DNA of 64,000 nucleotides from Echinometra lucunter (GCA_029962745.1 CM057157.1:23740088-23804087), one strand, 5' to 3'; counted from the first letter of the stretch, positions 22,928 to 32,789 are shown. Translations and numbers: made by a program. Notes: generated from the sequence alone by a model not told the origin.

Positions 22928-24061
22928 AGAAATATCTCTGGCCATTCCTTGGAAGGAATATTTTGTGTTGAGGGGTGTACTAAGAATCATTTTTATTTTC
23001 ATTTTTCAAAATTTAATTTGAATTTGGAGCTAAAAAATCTTTCATGCACTATATCAAAAAGAATTCCTGAAATGCTCATTAAATAGAAAAGAAACCCTCC
23101 GAGATATGATCATACAACTTCTGTCCTAAATATACTTCAAAAGGAAAAGAGGAAACACTGTTGTGGTATTTCATCTGTAACTTTGGCTCATTGCAAATTT
23201 TTACACGGGGGGGGGGGGGGATCAATACATTCAGTCAGGACGTGTGGAAAACCCCATCCGTCATGCACTGTGCATAAATTTAAAAGCAAAGGTAGGGGTT
23301 ATGGGAAGTATTCATAAATAATGTTCAGGTTGAAAAAGAGTCATGGTTATAATTTCCTATTCAAAATTGTTTTCTGCCCAAACGAAATCAAAGGGAGGTT
23401 TCAAATTCTCTGAGAGAATAGTTTCCAAAGACAGGAAAATCCCCCAGCATCTATCTTACTGTGTATACAGGAAGTTTCTAATGCAAAACCTGCTTCCTTA
23501 GATTTTTTCGCAGAACTGAGAACTAAGTGCCCTTATAATCTGTTCCTACTGTACGTAAACTGGATGTTACGAAGAATCGATGATAAAGAGTCACAGTATA
23601 TGGCGCCATATATCTGTTTCAAAAACATTCAAAAGCGCAGACTCCTCCAATAAAGTTAGCATTCAAATGAGTTTTGAGAAGTGTTCTTTTTTTCTTGATT
23701 AATCCTATCATTGCTGATTCATAATCAAAGCAGTCTTGGATAGGCCTAATGTCTAATTACCACTTTGTTGCTCCCGTCCCCTCCCCCCCCCCCACCACCA
23801 CCATGGCCAAAGGAATGGCAGAAGAAAGAAGAGGGGAGAGAGAGAAAAAAAGGGATAAGAAACAGGAAAGAAGATGAGTCAAGCCATCCCTCTTCAAAAC
23901 ATGGCGGACTAAAAATGTAAACTGTAAAGAAATCTGATAATATCAACTCCTTATCTTAGTGCTTCCCTTGATAAACCACAATACACACACATTGAAACTG
24001 AAAGGCTTGTCGATCAGAGAGAACTGCCACGGCACTAATGCTTAAACATGTTTATATCAGT

Positions 24062-24515
24062 ATATCAGAGGCGTCGATCCTGGGGGGGGGGGGGGCAGGG
24101 GGGGCAGTTGCCCCCCCAAAGAAAATTTCGGGGGGGCAAAGATATCATTTTGCCCCCCCAATAATTTCCCAACCAAAAAAAAAAAAGAAAAAAGAAAGAG
24201 AAAAGAAAAGAAAAGGAAGGAAGGAAGTTAAATGAAAGCGTAAAACAAGAAAAAAGAAAGAAAATGGGACACTGGAAAGCGCTCGCTCGCTTCGCTCGCT
24301 CGCATTTATTGTATCTTAACCAATGCCGATGATAATTACTATTCTTATGAAAGGAAATCGGTTTGCGTCTTGTGTTTCTATCTAATGTTATACTATTCCT
24401 CTATTCATATGAAGTAATATAACCAAACAAGCTATCACTCCTAGAAATCGAGCGGCCAGTTGACCTAAAAATAGACAAAATTTCAGGAGATAACGGCCTG
24501 GATAAAAGAAAACGC
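24062..24515. mobile_element. hAT-like fragment running into the assembly gap
   Basis: Begins AGGCGTCGATCCTGG with G-runs, and contains a C-run/A-run boundary, the CGCTCGCTTCGCTCGCTCG motif (about 24280) and CAATGCCGATGATAATTACT shared with 56220-56240 and (inverted) 18590-18610. It interrupts segment B at CAGTATATCA. The right end is lost in the gap. Confidence 0.65.
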
Positions 24516-25015
24516 NNNNNNNNNNNNNNNNNNNNNNNNNNNNNNNNNNNNNNNNNNNNNNNNNNNNNNNNNNNNNNNNNNNNNNNNNNNNNNNNNNNNN
24601 NNNNNNNNNNNNNNNNNNNNNNNNNNNNNNNNNNNNNNNNNNNNNNNNNNNNNNNNNNNNNNNNNNNNNNNNNNNNNNNNNNNNNNNNNNNNNNNNNNNN
24701 NNNNNNNNNNNNNNNNNNNNNNNNNNNNNNNNNNNNNNNNNNNNNNNNNNNNNNNNNNNNNNNNNNNNNNNNNNNNNNNNNNNNNNNNNNNNNNNNNNNN
24801 NNNNNNNNNNNNNNNNNNNNNNNNNNNNNNNNNNNNNNNNNNNNNNNNNNNNNNNNNNNNNNNNNNNNNNNNNNNNNNNNNNNNNNNNNNNNNNNNNNNN
24901 NNNNNNNNNNNNNNNNNNNNNNNNNNNNNNNNNNNNNNNNNNNNNNNNNNNNNNNNNNNNNNNNNNNNNNNNNNNNNNNNNNNNNNNNNNNNNNNNNNNN
25001 NNNNNNNNNNNNNNN
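24516..25015. other. Assembly gap (500 N)
   Basis: Exactly 500 unknown bases, the usual placeholder for a gap of unknown size. Orientation and adjacency of the flanking contigs are therefore scaffold inference. Confidence 0.99.
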
Positions 25016-25146
25016 ATCTTTTATTGTAAAATATAACTTTTCACAGGAGTGGAAAAGTTTAACGTCCATTCTTTCTAAATCCACAATCACTAATCTGTTC
25101 CCACACTCGGTGCGCACCGCGTGCTAGCGTTGTAATTAAGACATAT

Positions 25147-25285
25147 GGGGAGCGTTTCATGAAGAGTTTTGTCGGTAATTTTCACTGACTAATTTGATTT
25201 CAGCCAATCAGATGCGAGGAATTTCAGTAGCTTATAACATTTGTTGGTAATTTTCACCGACAAAACTCTTCATGAAACGCTCCCC
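25147..25285. mobile_element. GGGGAGYGTTTCAT-family MITE, copy 2
   Basis: 139 bp with nearly perfect ends GGGGAGCGTTTCATGAAGAG and its reverse complement (CTCTTCATGAAACGCTCCCC). The inverted similarity extends to TTTTGTCGGTAATTTTCAC. The interior, TTTCAGCCAATCAGATGCGA, is a variant of the ATTGGCTGAG phrase in the other copies. It abuts the next TIR element at 25287. Confidence 0.85.
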
Positions 25286-25286
25286 A

Positions 25287-27053
25287 GGCGTCCACTAGGG
25301 CGCGGACAAGACGCGGAATGCAAGATTAGTCAATCTGCATTCATTCGGCAACCTCTCCGCATATTCCTGAAAGATTCCATTCACTGTCCTCACCATTCCT
25401 AAACACTACCTAGCTCTTCCGCACCTTCGGGAGAGAGCAAAATTTCTGCGTCGAAATTTTGGTCGAGACAAAAATTTCGATGCGGAAATGAACTTCCTGA
25501 CACCTTCAGCAACTTGTCCGCATTGTCGTCCGGACATCTTCAGGACATCTGTCTTTCTTTAACCCTTCCGCAAACGCACCTGACGCCTGAAAGCCTCTGC
25601 GATGCGGATAGCTACGCGAAGGCAAGCAGAAGCCAAGCGGAATGTTTGAGGAAACCTCGGAGCCGATTAGGATAGTGCGCGGAGCGGCTGCGGACATTGC
25701 GGTCATGACATGGAAGGGTCAAGAGCTTGATGCCCAAATAGCATCATTTTCGGAATATAGGTTAAATAGTTAAAGGCTCATATTGTCATGGCTGTAATTT
25801 GGTGACGGAATATCACTCATACCATGAAAATAGTCAGTGTGTATATTTCCTCCCTCGCTGTGTTCGCTTGTATGAGGTTTAAATACAGGCTGGTCAAGGG
25901 CAGCAAACGAATTCCGCCAATGAGGCGACCGAATCTACAATTCAGATTATCTTATAGGCCCATAGTATATTTTGATGACAAATTATCATTTTAACCTGAA
26001 AGAGTGTACATCTTTTCTCCTTCGATGCGCTTGTTCGTATCATAATTAGATACAGGACCGTAAACAAATTCGGCGAGTGAATATTCTCAAATTATTTGGA
26101 TGACGAGTATCGTCAAAAGAGTGTGTTTTTCGTCTCTCGTTTCACTCGCTCGTAATATTTAGAAACAGGGTAATATTAGACCAGCGAGGTGCCAAATTAG
26201 AGTCATACGCAGTTAGGTAACCAAATATATCATGTACATATCCTATGTCCTATGCCTGCGATACCTACAATGTATTTTCAAGACAAAATAACCCTTTTTC
26301 ATGTCTTTCAAAACAAAGCGTATTTTATGCTTACTCACTTTGCTCGCTTGCAAAATTTTAGAGGGGTGGTTCATAATCTAGAAAGAAGTGTCATTCCTCC
26401 CTCCCCCCCCCCCCCCCTCCAAAAAAAAAAGGAAGCTCGCAGCCTCTAAATATTACATCAAAGGAATAACGATCAGCAACTCCAATATTATTTGAAATAA
26501 CCTCCTGTGGTTTGCGGGAGGGGGTTATGGACTTCAGAATGCAGCTTAAATTTCAGAAAATTTAATTCTTACACCCCGAACAATGAAAAATGTTCTAGCA
26601 TCACCCCTGTCTCTCTGCTCCTTTGTTTAGTCAATCCATGTTTTACCCCCTTGTTGAATAATTCTGGCTGCGCCAGTGCATATGAGAACAACACGAAGTC
26701 GACACCTAATTTATAACCTGGCGTTATTTCCTCATGTTGTCCGCATGTCTTCATGGTTGTCGGCAGGTCTTCCTGATTGTCCTCTTCCTTGATTTTGCCC
26801 CTCTTGGTGTGATCCTAGATGTGTCCGCGCTGTCCTGCTATGATCAGCTTTTTCCGCGGCATTTCGCGCCCTTCCCGATTGACTCCTAGGACACTCCCAA
26901 TTATGTCTGCAGTCAATGAGCGGAGATTCTTAGGAATGTCATAGGAAACCATGATGGGCTCACTTTTTCCCCGTCTGACGCGGACAGAATGCCGAAATGA
27001 CATAATTTGTTTCCGCAACCCTTCCTAGTCTTGTCGGCGCTCTAGTGGACGCC
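25287..27053. mobile_element. 1.77-kb TIR element, GGCGTCCACTAG ends
   Basis: Left end GGCGTCCACTAGGGCGCGGA and right end reverse-complementary (TCTAGTGGACGCC), giving a terminal inverted repeat of about 28 bp. GCGGACA/TGTCCGC words recur throughout. The middle (about 25790-26400) holds the GCGCTCGCTCG-type module array, apparently nested. No transposase. The 67-codon minus ORF at 26815-27018 has no recognised family. Confidence 0.65.
25830..26370. repeat. Degenerate tandem modules with CTCGCTGTGTTCGCTTGT-type core
   Basis: Units of roughly 165-170 bp with decayed cores (about 25855, 26030, 26140, 26340) and the shared GGCCCATAGTATATTTTGATGA phrase in between. They are more diverged than the arrays at 19.75 and 43.63 kb. 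Confidence 0.6.
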
Positions 27054-27503
27054 AGCCCTAACGAGCTTGCTATTCATGCGGTCTTTGAAATCGATACGCG
27101 TGGGAACGACCAGGCTATAAATAGGTCACGAAACAGCTGTAAATCACGCCTTGGCGTTAACATGTAATATCAAACACAAAAATGACAACCCAATTTATTG
27201 ACTTGCCTTTCTTTTAAACATTACCATTTCAAAGTTCAAGTAATTTTAAGTCTTTTTTTCTTTATCTTCGTCTGTGTATATACAGTGATTACGCTTTCAT
27301 TAATGGCTTCGGTACAATATTTGAAAAAATGTAAAAGACATGAGAAAAATGAATAAACTTTGAACATGTTGAAACTGAAATTTATGCATTTAGGTTGAAA
27401 TTCAAGCTCTACAATCTATTACTGACTTTGATGATTTTAAGTTTGATTTGGTTTCTTTCTTTCTTTGTTTCTTTAAAAAGAACCGTAAAGTGGTTAATGT
27501 TAC

Positions 27504-27752
27504 CTGCATGGATATGAATTTCTACTGGGGTAGGCACTCTCAATACAAGGGATATATTCCCGTCTGGAAAATCTATATTGTAAACGCCATTGTAATTGAT
27601 GTCAGAAAAATAGATATCCTCGAAGTACTTTGCGATGCCACGAGGATTAAGATCCTGAGATGTAGACGAAAACCTGACGAACCGTTGGCGATCATCAAGA
27701 TTCAGTTGTTCGATTCTGTCTTCCGTTGTATCAGTCCAGTAGAGTCGACGTT
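27504..27752 (-). CDS. YWTD-propeller gene copy A, exon 5
   Basis: A 249-nt exon, acceptor CATTTTCATCAG, donor G|GTAACA, phase 1 at both ends. It encodes RRLYWTDTTEDRIEQLNLDD, then QRFVRFSSTSQDLNPRGIAK, YFEDIYFSDINYNGVYNIDF and a tail ending VEIHIHA. The LYWTD and IYFSD strands are propeller blades. The ending corresponds to the last strand where LDL-receptor propellers close before an EGF module. A possible glycosylation site, NIS, is present here and lost in copy C. No following EGF or other exon is found in the 2.5 kb to the contig end. Against copy C exon 5 there are 24 base differences and 15 residue changes. Confidence 0.9.
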
Positions 27753-28854
27753 CTGATGAAAATGAAAAGGGGATATTTAAGCATTCTTTACATATCCTTA
27801 ATTAACATTGGGTCTCGATTTTATTTTGGAGTGACAATTTGAATATTTGAAGTTAAAAGAGCGGTGAGAAGAAATTTGAAGAAAATCACAGATGCGGCCA
27901 ATAAATTAACCCTTGAAAGCACGCAGCGTGCAGATGACAACCTTACTGTTTTCCGTCAACCGCATATACAGGATGATAAAAACTAAGAAAAGTAAAAATA
28001 CCTCTCAGGGGCTGGATATACGAGCGGTTTGCAAGAAAAAAAAAACAGAAATGTTTTGAAGACGTCACAGACGACGTAACCAGACGACGACCCATAGAGA
28101 ATGAACATAATTTGTAATGCAGTTATTTCACAAATTAGAAAGAGTTTAGCATATTAAAATGTGACCATATTTTACACCATTCTAAGAGGGATATGAAACC
28201 GATTCTGATGATTAAAATCTTTTGTTTGTAAATAAACGGGGTAAGGGTTAATGAACAAATCAAAGAAACCAAATTTTCAATCTGAAAAGCCCGCCGAATG
28301 ATAGCATGGACGATATTTGTGTGAAGCTGAAAATTCAGTGGGGTCATATTTTGTTTACAAGCGACTGATTCATTTAATTTTAACGCTGCCTATTTCCTCA
28401 AAAGAGTACAATGCACGAAGTTTAGAGTGAGGCTACAGATTAAACAGTTAGATTGCCGCTAGTGAATAAAGAGAAGGAAGTGGAGAAGAGATCACAAAAC
28501 AGACACTGAAAATGTGTTTTGTGTTATGGGACATCCTCTGCTTGTGCAATTATGTTCCATCGTGCGACGTCACACATCTCGGAAGTGTTCAGAAAGCTTT
28601 TCATGTCCGCTAAACTGGGGCTGTACTTCCGTTTTTCTTATTGATAATGATTGTGACTTTTAATATTTCCGAGAAAAATTGATAGGTTTGTTCGATCTAC
28701 CAGTCTCCTATGCAATGATATAAATTAGGTCAAATAAAAATCAATGACTTTCTTGTTACAAAGACTTTAAAGCTCGACTGCAACCTATGCCCTAACATCA
28801 GATCTCTGAAAATGATGTCGCCTTAGGAAATGTCGGGCCACGAACAACTCTTAC

Positions 28855-28994
28855 CGGCAGAACCAAGACATATTGCTGTTGGATTCGTAATATTAGAATC
28901 AACGTCGGCATCGAGGAGCGTCTCACGATCCGTTCCGTCTGGATTAGCCATCTCGATTTTCGCATACTGTCCTCGATCAGTCCAGTAGATTTTC
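28855..28994 (-). CDS. YWTD-propeller gene copy A, exon 4
   Basis: A 140-nt exon with acceptor GATGATTCAG and donor CCG|GTAAGA, entering in phase 2 and leaving in phase 1, matching exons 3 and 5. It encodes KIYWTDRGQYAKIEMANPDG, TDRETLLDADVDSNITNPTA and ICLGSA, a complete propeller blade with YWTD and the typical I-x-x-A-N-x-D-G-T turn. It holds an NIT glycosylation motif and one Cys. Versus copy C it differs at six bases, three of them silent, so this exon looks constrained. Intron 4 is 1102 bp and intron 3 is 437 bp. Confidence 0.92.
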
Positions 28995-29139
28995 CTGAAT
29001 CATCGACAATAAACAAGGAGATAATATATTTTGGAATCATATTTGTATTATTATGGTATTCCATCTTAGTTCATATTATTTGCATAATAGAATAGTAATG
29101 ACAAGAATGCTGACGTTTATGACGGAGATTACGGCGGTG

Positions 29140-29240
29140 TGATAATGATTATGATGATGATGATGATGATGATGATGGGGACGATGAGAGTGATGGAAAG
29201 GATATTGGAGATGATGATGATGATGGCGATGATGAACATG
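29140..29240. repeat. (ATGATG)n microsatellite in intron 3
   Basis: GATGAT-type tract on the plus strand, also at the window end (63886-64000) in the copy C counterpart. The His-rich minus ORF is its translation. Confidence 0.85.
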
Positions 29241-29431
29241 ATGACGATAACATATAGGAGAAGGTAGATGGAGGAGGAGACTGATGTTCCTGTCAGGATT
29301 CACCATATTATCCATTGTTCAGATTTAACTGCAAAAATTTCATTTCCACCATTTTACGAATTGATACTTTCCTAATTTTCTCAAAGGAAAATTTCAACCA
29401 AAAAAAATTGTGAAAAGAAATACGCCCATAC

Positions 29432-29597
29432 CTTCTAAAAGATGAGTAAACAATTGCAGTGGGATAAGAGTTAAAGCCCGTTACAAATAAATCCACTCTA
29501 TTGGTTCCATCAAGGTTTGCCATCTGGATGACATCATGATATTGATCAGCCCAGTACACCTTGTCATCGTCAAGATTCAGAGCAATTCCATAAGGAG
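29432..29597 (-). CDS. YWTD-propeller gene copy A, exon 3
   Basis: A 166-nt exon from acceptor ACTTTCTAG to donor AGAAG|GTATGG, entering phase 1 and leaving phase 2. It encodes PYGIALNLDDDKVYWADQYH, DVIQMANLDGTNRVDLFVTG and FNSYPTAIVYSSFR. VYWAD replaces YWTD, a substitution seen in real propeller blades. The first two bases complete an Ala codon begun in exon 2 (DEH-A-PYGIALN), which confirms exon order. No exon 3 is seen for copies B or C inside the window. Confidence 0.9.
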
Positions 29598-29644
29598 CTA
29601 GAAAGTAATAAAATAATTGAGGGACTATCTGTGCCAGTGCGATA

Positions 29645-29844
29645 TATCAGCGTAGCATGAATCAAAGTTCCCCAGAGCTGGCCTACCAGTTTGGGAAATT
29701 TGGCAAAGGCTGAAAAAATGTCTCCGCCTTAACCACTAGACCACGGAGACCGGCCTGATTCCCGGCGGAGACATTTTTTCAGCCTTTGCAAAATTTGCAA
29801 AAATGGTAGGCCAGCTCTGGGGAACTTTGATTCATGCTACTCTA
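29645..29844. mobile_element. Inverted pair of tRNA-headed SINE fragments
   Basis: The outer halves are reverse complements: AGCATGAATCAAAGTTCCCC on the left and GGGGAACTTTGATTCATGCT on the right. The centre holds broken tRNA halves (GAGAC-TTTTT-type junctions, CACTAGACCACGGAGAC inverted, and CCCGGCGGAGAC direct). Same family as 31165-31436 and 32243-32376. The tRNA itself is destroyed here. Confidence 0.75.
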
Positions 29845-29862
29845 TAAGTATTCTCTCAATTG

Positions 29863-29867
<5 letters not shown>

Positions 29868-29913
<46 letters not shown>

Positions 29914-29920
29914 GTGTGTG
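29868..29920. repeat. (CA)n(TA)n microsatellite
   Basis: An ACACAC tract passing into ATATAT, immediately upstream of the Penelope-like fragment. Confidence 0.9.
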
Positions 29921-29924
29921 ACAA

Positions 29925-30460
29925 TCACGGGACCGTCAGATGTGGGAGAAGCAGATGTAACACCTGCAACTTTGTGTCACAAGCAACCAGCATCAAGGGC
30001 CCTAAGTCAACTTGGCATATCAGGGACCATTTCACATGCACGACCACCAACTTGATATATGCTATTGTGTGCACCACATGTGAAATGCTATACATTGGTG
30101 AGACTAAACGGAGGATGGCCGATCGCACCAATGAACATCTACGCTCAATCCGACTGCACACGACAGGGCTTCCAGTTGCACAGCATTTTCATCTCCCGGG
30201 GCACTCCATCACAAACTTCAAAATCTGCGGCGTGATGAGATGTTCTGGAGCGAGTGATGAGGAACGCAAGATCCGGGAAGAACGCATCATCCACCGCCTA
30301 GGATGTCTCCAACCTAACGGTATCAACGCTGCTTTCCGCTCCTTTCCGATGAACTCTTAGTTTAGTTGTCATTGTCCTTGCTTTTCATTCTTTCTTTCTT
30401 TCTCTCGCTCTATCTCTTTTCTCCTCTTTTCTCTCCCTTTTCTCCTCTTCTCCCCGTTTT

Positions 30461-30509
<49 letters not shown>

Positions 30510-31020
30510 TTTTGTTTTTGTTTTTGTTTTTTGTTTTTCCTCTCTCTCTCTTTTTTTTCTTTTTTCTCTCCTTTTCCTCTTTTTCTTTTTCCTCCTATTT
30601 CTTTTTTCTCTTCTTCTCTCTCTCTTTCTCTCTTTCTTTCTTCTTCTTCCAGTTCCTTTCTTTCTCGCAGGCTTCAGCTTTCCTACTTCTTATATCTGCC
30701 TCCCTCTTTTCTTTCTCTCTCTCTCCCCTTTTTTCCGTCTCTTTCTTCTTCTTCCAGTTCCTTTCTCGCAGGCTTCAGCTTTCCTACTTCTTCTATCTGC
30801 CTCCCTCTTTTCTTTCTCTCTCTCTCCCCCTTTTTTCCGTCTCTTTCACTTTATTTGAGCTCATGTACTTCTTTGTTACGTAATGTGCGCCACTCTGTCT
30901 GGTGCGCTATACGCCTAGGACTTCAGCAGAGTGTGCGCACTGTTTACTGATCATGATAAACGACGCATTTTCAAATAGATATTAAACACTTGATAAAGCC
31001 CTAAGGGCGAAAATTCGTGA
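29925..31020 (+). mobile_element. Penelope-like element 3' part with GIY-YIG endonuclease
   Basis: The frame to the TAG at 30358-30360 encodes CGRSRCNTCNFVSQA, a Cys-rich linker typical of Poseidon/Neptune-type PLEs, then LIYAIVCTTCEMLYIGETKR (the GIY-YIG signature, about 30052-30112), with the R-DRTNEHLRS helix, a LPVAQHFHLPGHS block and a REERIIHRLG block containing the usual conserved Glu. The RT half is missing. A pyrimidine tract (30380-30860) follows, then CTTGATAAAGCCCTAAGGGC near 30990, a hairpin-bearing phrase characteristic of PLE ends. The copy sits in intron 2 of gene A. The GIY-YIG frame is intact, so insertion may be fairly recent. Confidence 0.85.
30380..30862. repeat. Polypyrimidine tract with an internal 100-bp duplication
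   Basis: CT-rich sequence with about 40 T near 30463-30508. A unit containing CGCAGGCTTCAGCTTTCCTA occurs twice about 100 bp apart (30667 and 30767). Long Ser/Phe/Leu ORFs here are compositional. Confidence 0.8.
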
Positions 31021-31164
31021 AATTTCCTTGGTTTACGGAGTTTTTTATTCCTTTTGTAGTTTTTTATATATATATATATATATATATATTGTGATCAGGT
31101 AACATATACAACAGCTTTGGCAACTCTCATGGAAAAAAATACATGTGAGACAATTGAGAGAATA

Positions 31165-31436
31165 ATAGCGTAGCATGAATCAAAGTTCCCCAGAGCTGTC
31201 CTACCATTTTTGGAAATTTTTGCAAAGGTTTGCAAAGATTTGTCAGTCTGTCGGTTAAGCGAATTTGGAGTCGCCGAAACCACTGGCCCGTCTCCGTGGT
31301 CTAGTGGTTAAGGCATTGGCGTTCATAGCCAAAGGCCCGGGTTCGATTCCCGGCGGAGACATTTTTTCAACCTTTGCAAAAATTTCCCAAAAATGGTAGG
31401 ACAGCTCTGGGGAACTTTGATTCATGCTACGCTATT
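31165..31436. mobile_element. tRNA-headed SINE with inverted tail copies
   Basis: Left boundary AGCGTAGCATGAATCAAAGT and right boundary the reverse complement, enclosing a full tRNA-like gene at 31290-31360. To the right, the tRNA is followed by ATTTTTTCAACCTTTGCAAA and the CAGCTCTGGGGAAC tail. To the left, a truncated inverted tail. This fits a SINE whose second copy integrated in opposite orientation, or a TIR element that captured a tRNA. Confidence 0.75.
31290..31360 (+). tRNA. tRNA-like gene, anticodon TCA (probably SINE head)
   Basis: 71 nt folding into a full cloverleaf. Acceptor GTCTCCG pairs with CGGAGAC, D-stem GTCT with AGGC, anticodon stem TTGGC with GCCAA around the loop GTTCATA, and T-stem CCGGG with CCCGG around TTCGATT. 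The anticodon read from the 7-base loop is TCA, which would read UGA. Internal promoter boxes are good: TGGTCTAGTGG (A box) and GGTTCGATTCC (B box). It lacks the long variable arm and the extended acceptor arm of a true selenocysteine tRNA. A 5'-truncated copy with the same loop lies at 32315-32376 on the minus strand, so it is most likely the pol III head of a SINE family rather than a working tRNA. Confidence 0.6.
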
Positions 31437-31439
31437 ATT

Positions 31440-31600
<161 letters not shown>

Positions 31601-31609
31601 AGATAATAC

Positions 31610-32076
31610 AAGAATCAGAGTTGGTAGTGGAATGCCATAAAAATTAAAATCATAGATTTTAAAAGAAAACGGAGCATAGCTCTCAAAAATGAAAGGTGAA
31701 GTCACACTCTTCGTCAGTGCCCACGGTGTGACAAAGAGATGTAAATCAAAATCCGTTTCTGAAACAGACGAAAAAACACGTCTGTTCATGGGCAGACGGA
31801 TTGTGAAACTCACCTTTCAAAAGAAATCAACGCGCTGTAGATGGAGATGGCACGTTGATTTCTTTTGAAAGGTGAGTTTCACAATCCGTCTGCCCATGAA
31901 CAAACGTGTTTTTTCGTCTGTTTCAGAAACGGATTTTGATTTACATCTTTTTGTCACACCGTGGGCACTGACGAAGAGTGTGACTTCGCCCTTCATTTTT
32001 GAGAGCTATGCTCCGTTTTCTTTTAAAATCTATGATTTTATTTTTTTATGGCATTCTACTACCAACTCTGATTCTT
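31610..32076. mobile_element. Near-perfect palindrome, 223-bp arms
   Basis: Arms at 31610-31832 and 31853-32076 are reverse complements with only a handful of mismatches, separated by a 20-bp loop (CGCTGTAGATGGAGATGGCA region). Ends are AAGAATCAGAGTTGGTAGTG and its complement. Each arm gives the same spurious 76-81 codon frame on opposite strands. High arm identity implies a recent origin or ongoing arm-to-arm conversion. Flanked on both sides by TA repeats, which may hide a TA-type target duplication. Confidence 0.85.
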
Positions 32077-32099
32077 ATATATATATAAATATATATATA

Positions 32100-32225
32100 G
32101 TGAAAGAAAATAAATAGAATGAAGCTGACGTAGCTCTCGATCATGTCCTTTTATTGTAATGACAAGCTTTCGGCCAACATGGCCTTCATCAGGTCTGAAC
32201 AAATAAAAAAACGAACAGGCAAAAT
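32100..32225. mobile_element. Possible Penelope-like terminal segment
   Basis: Contains TTTTATTGTAATGACAAGCT then TTCGGCCAACATGGCCTTCA and TCAGGTCTGAACAAATAAA. The GGCC-AACAT-GGCC hairpin with a CTTCATCAGGTCT continuation resembles ends of Penelope-like elements by recall. No coding part is adjacent, so the assignment is tentative. Confidence 0.4.
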
Positions 32226-32242
32226 AATATACACATGGTATT

Positions 32243-32376
32243 AGCGTAGCATGAATCAAAGTTCCCCAGAGCTGGCCTACCATTTTTGGAATTTCTAAAA
32301 GGGTTGAAAAAAATGTCTCCGCCGGGAATCGAACCCGGGCCTTTGTCTATGAACGCCAATGCCTTTACCACCAGAC
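32243..32376 (-). mobile_element. 5'-truncated tRNA-headed SINE
   Basis: The minus strand reads GGTGGTAAAGGCATTGGCGT, TCATAGACAAAGGCCCGGG, TTCGATTCCCGGCGGAGAC and then the ATTTTTTTCAACC tail ending in GATTCATGCTACGCTA. The acceptor 5' strand is lost at a junction with foldback sequence at 32377. The anticodon loop GTTCATA is the same as at 31290-31360. Confidence 0.75.
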
Positions 32377-32745
32377 GGAGCAGGGACAATGCCCTAAACT
32401 TTTTGCTCATTTGCATAATTTTCTTGTCTCTTTTGCTCACTGAAGCGTAAGAGATCGGGATTTCGACGAAAATCAACTCAGAGGAACTCCCCAAGAAGAC
32501 TTATCATGGTTACCCACATTAAGCAATTGAATTTGGGTCGATAGGTGAAAGAAGAGTTTTTCCAGTCCCACGTGCTCATTGAAGCGTGAACTTTCAATTA
32601 AATGCCATGAGATCACTGATACATGTACATCGGTCATATAAACATGCTAAAAATGTTATCAATCACTGAAGCGTTACTGAAGGGTTTGCCCTGAATTTTC
32701 CAGGAATGTAGCTGAGAAGTGTAGCTACATTAGTCTGAGAGCCTG
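32377..32745. repeat. Partial right-arm copy of the foldback repeat
   Basis: GGAGCAGGGACAATGCCCTA onward matches 15180-15300 and 35127-35400, then jumps to the terminal part (CACTGAAGCGT-TACTGAAGGG, GTAGCTGAGAAGTGTAGCTA). An internally deleted third copy. Confidence 0.7.
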
Positions 32746-32789
32746 CGACATGATGACTTACCTTATCGAGCCCAGAAGGTTTGACCCCT

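Larger units (their letters stand above)
15168..24057. repeat. Segmental duplication, B segment (pairs with 35122-46253)
   Basis: The order of unique-looking blocks is shared with the middle contig: exon 2, exon 1, the AAAAGAATAGAGAAATTGG block, the hAT-like edge at 17814, the GCGCTCGCTCG modules at 19.75 kb, the GAGACCGAGACC block at 21.95 kb and the block ending CAGTATATCA at 24057. Insertions specific to B include 17211-17642, the 18-19.5 kb stretch, 20106-21290 and 22480-23085. B lacks the 5.5-kb element found at 37344-42864. Confidence 0.85.
27175..29290. repeat. Segmental duplication containing exons 4-5 (pairs with 61850-64000)
   Basis: Both copies begin with an AAAATGA-AACCCAATT phrase followed by TTGACTTGCC and remain collinear through exon 5, intron 4, exon 4 and into the GATGAT microsatellite. 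A comparison by eye of about 270 bp of intron 4 gives roughly 9% difference. The stretch left of 27175 is unrelated in the two copies. Confidence 0.85.

Noticed and set aside
27448..27756. 102-codon plus-strand ORF, and a partner at 62489-62743
   Set aside because: The former is antisense to the well-supported minus-strand propeller exon 5; the latter starts at the edge of the copy C exon and runs through intron. Splice sites and YWTD motifs decide for the minus strand.
29860..29925. Start of the PLE frame at the ATG upstream of the CA repeat
   Set aside because: The Thr-His and Tyr-Ile residues come from the microsatellite; the element's homologous frame begins only after it.
30366..30950. 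194-codon Ser/Phe/Leu ORF that looks membrane-like
   Set aside because: Entirely a polypyrimidine tract including a poly-T of about 40; hydrophobicity is compositional.
31290..31360. Assigning the tRNA-like gene as tRNA-Sec or tRNA-Met(CAT)
   Set aside because: There is no long variable arm or extended acceptor for Sec, and the loop geometry places TCA, not CAT, at the anticodon.
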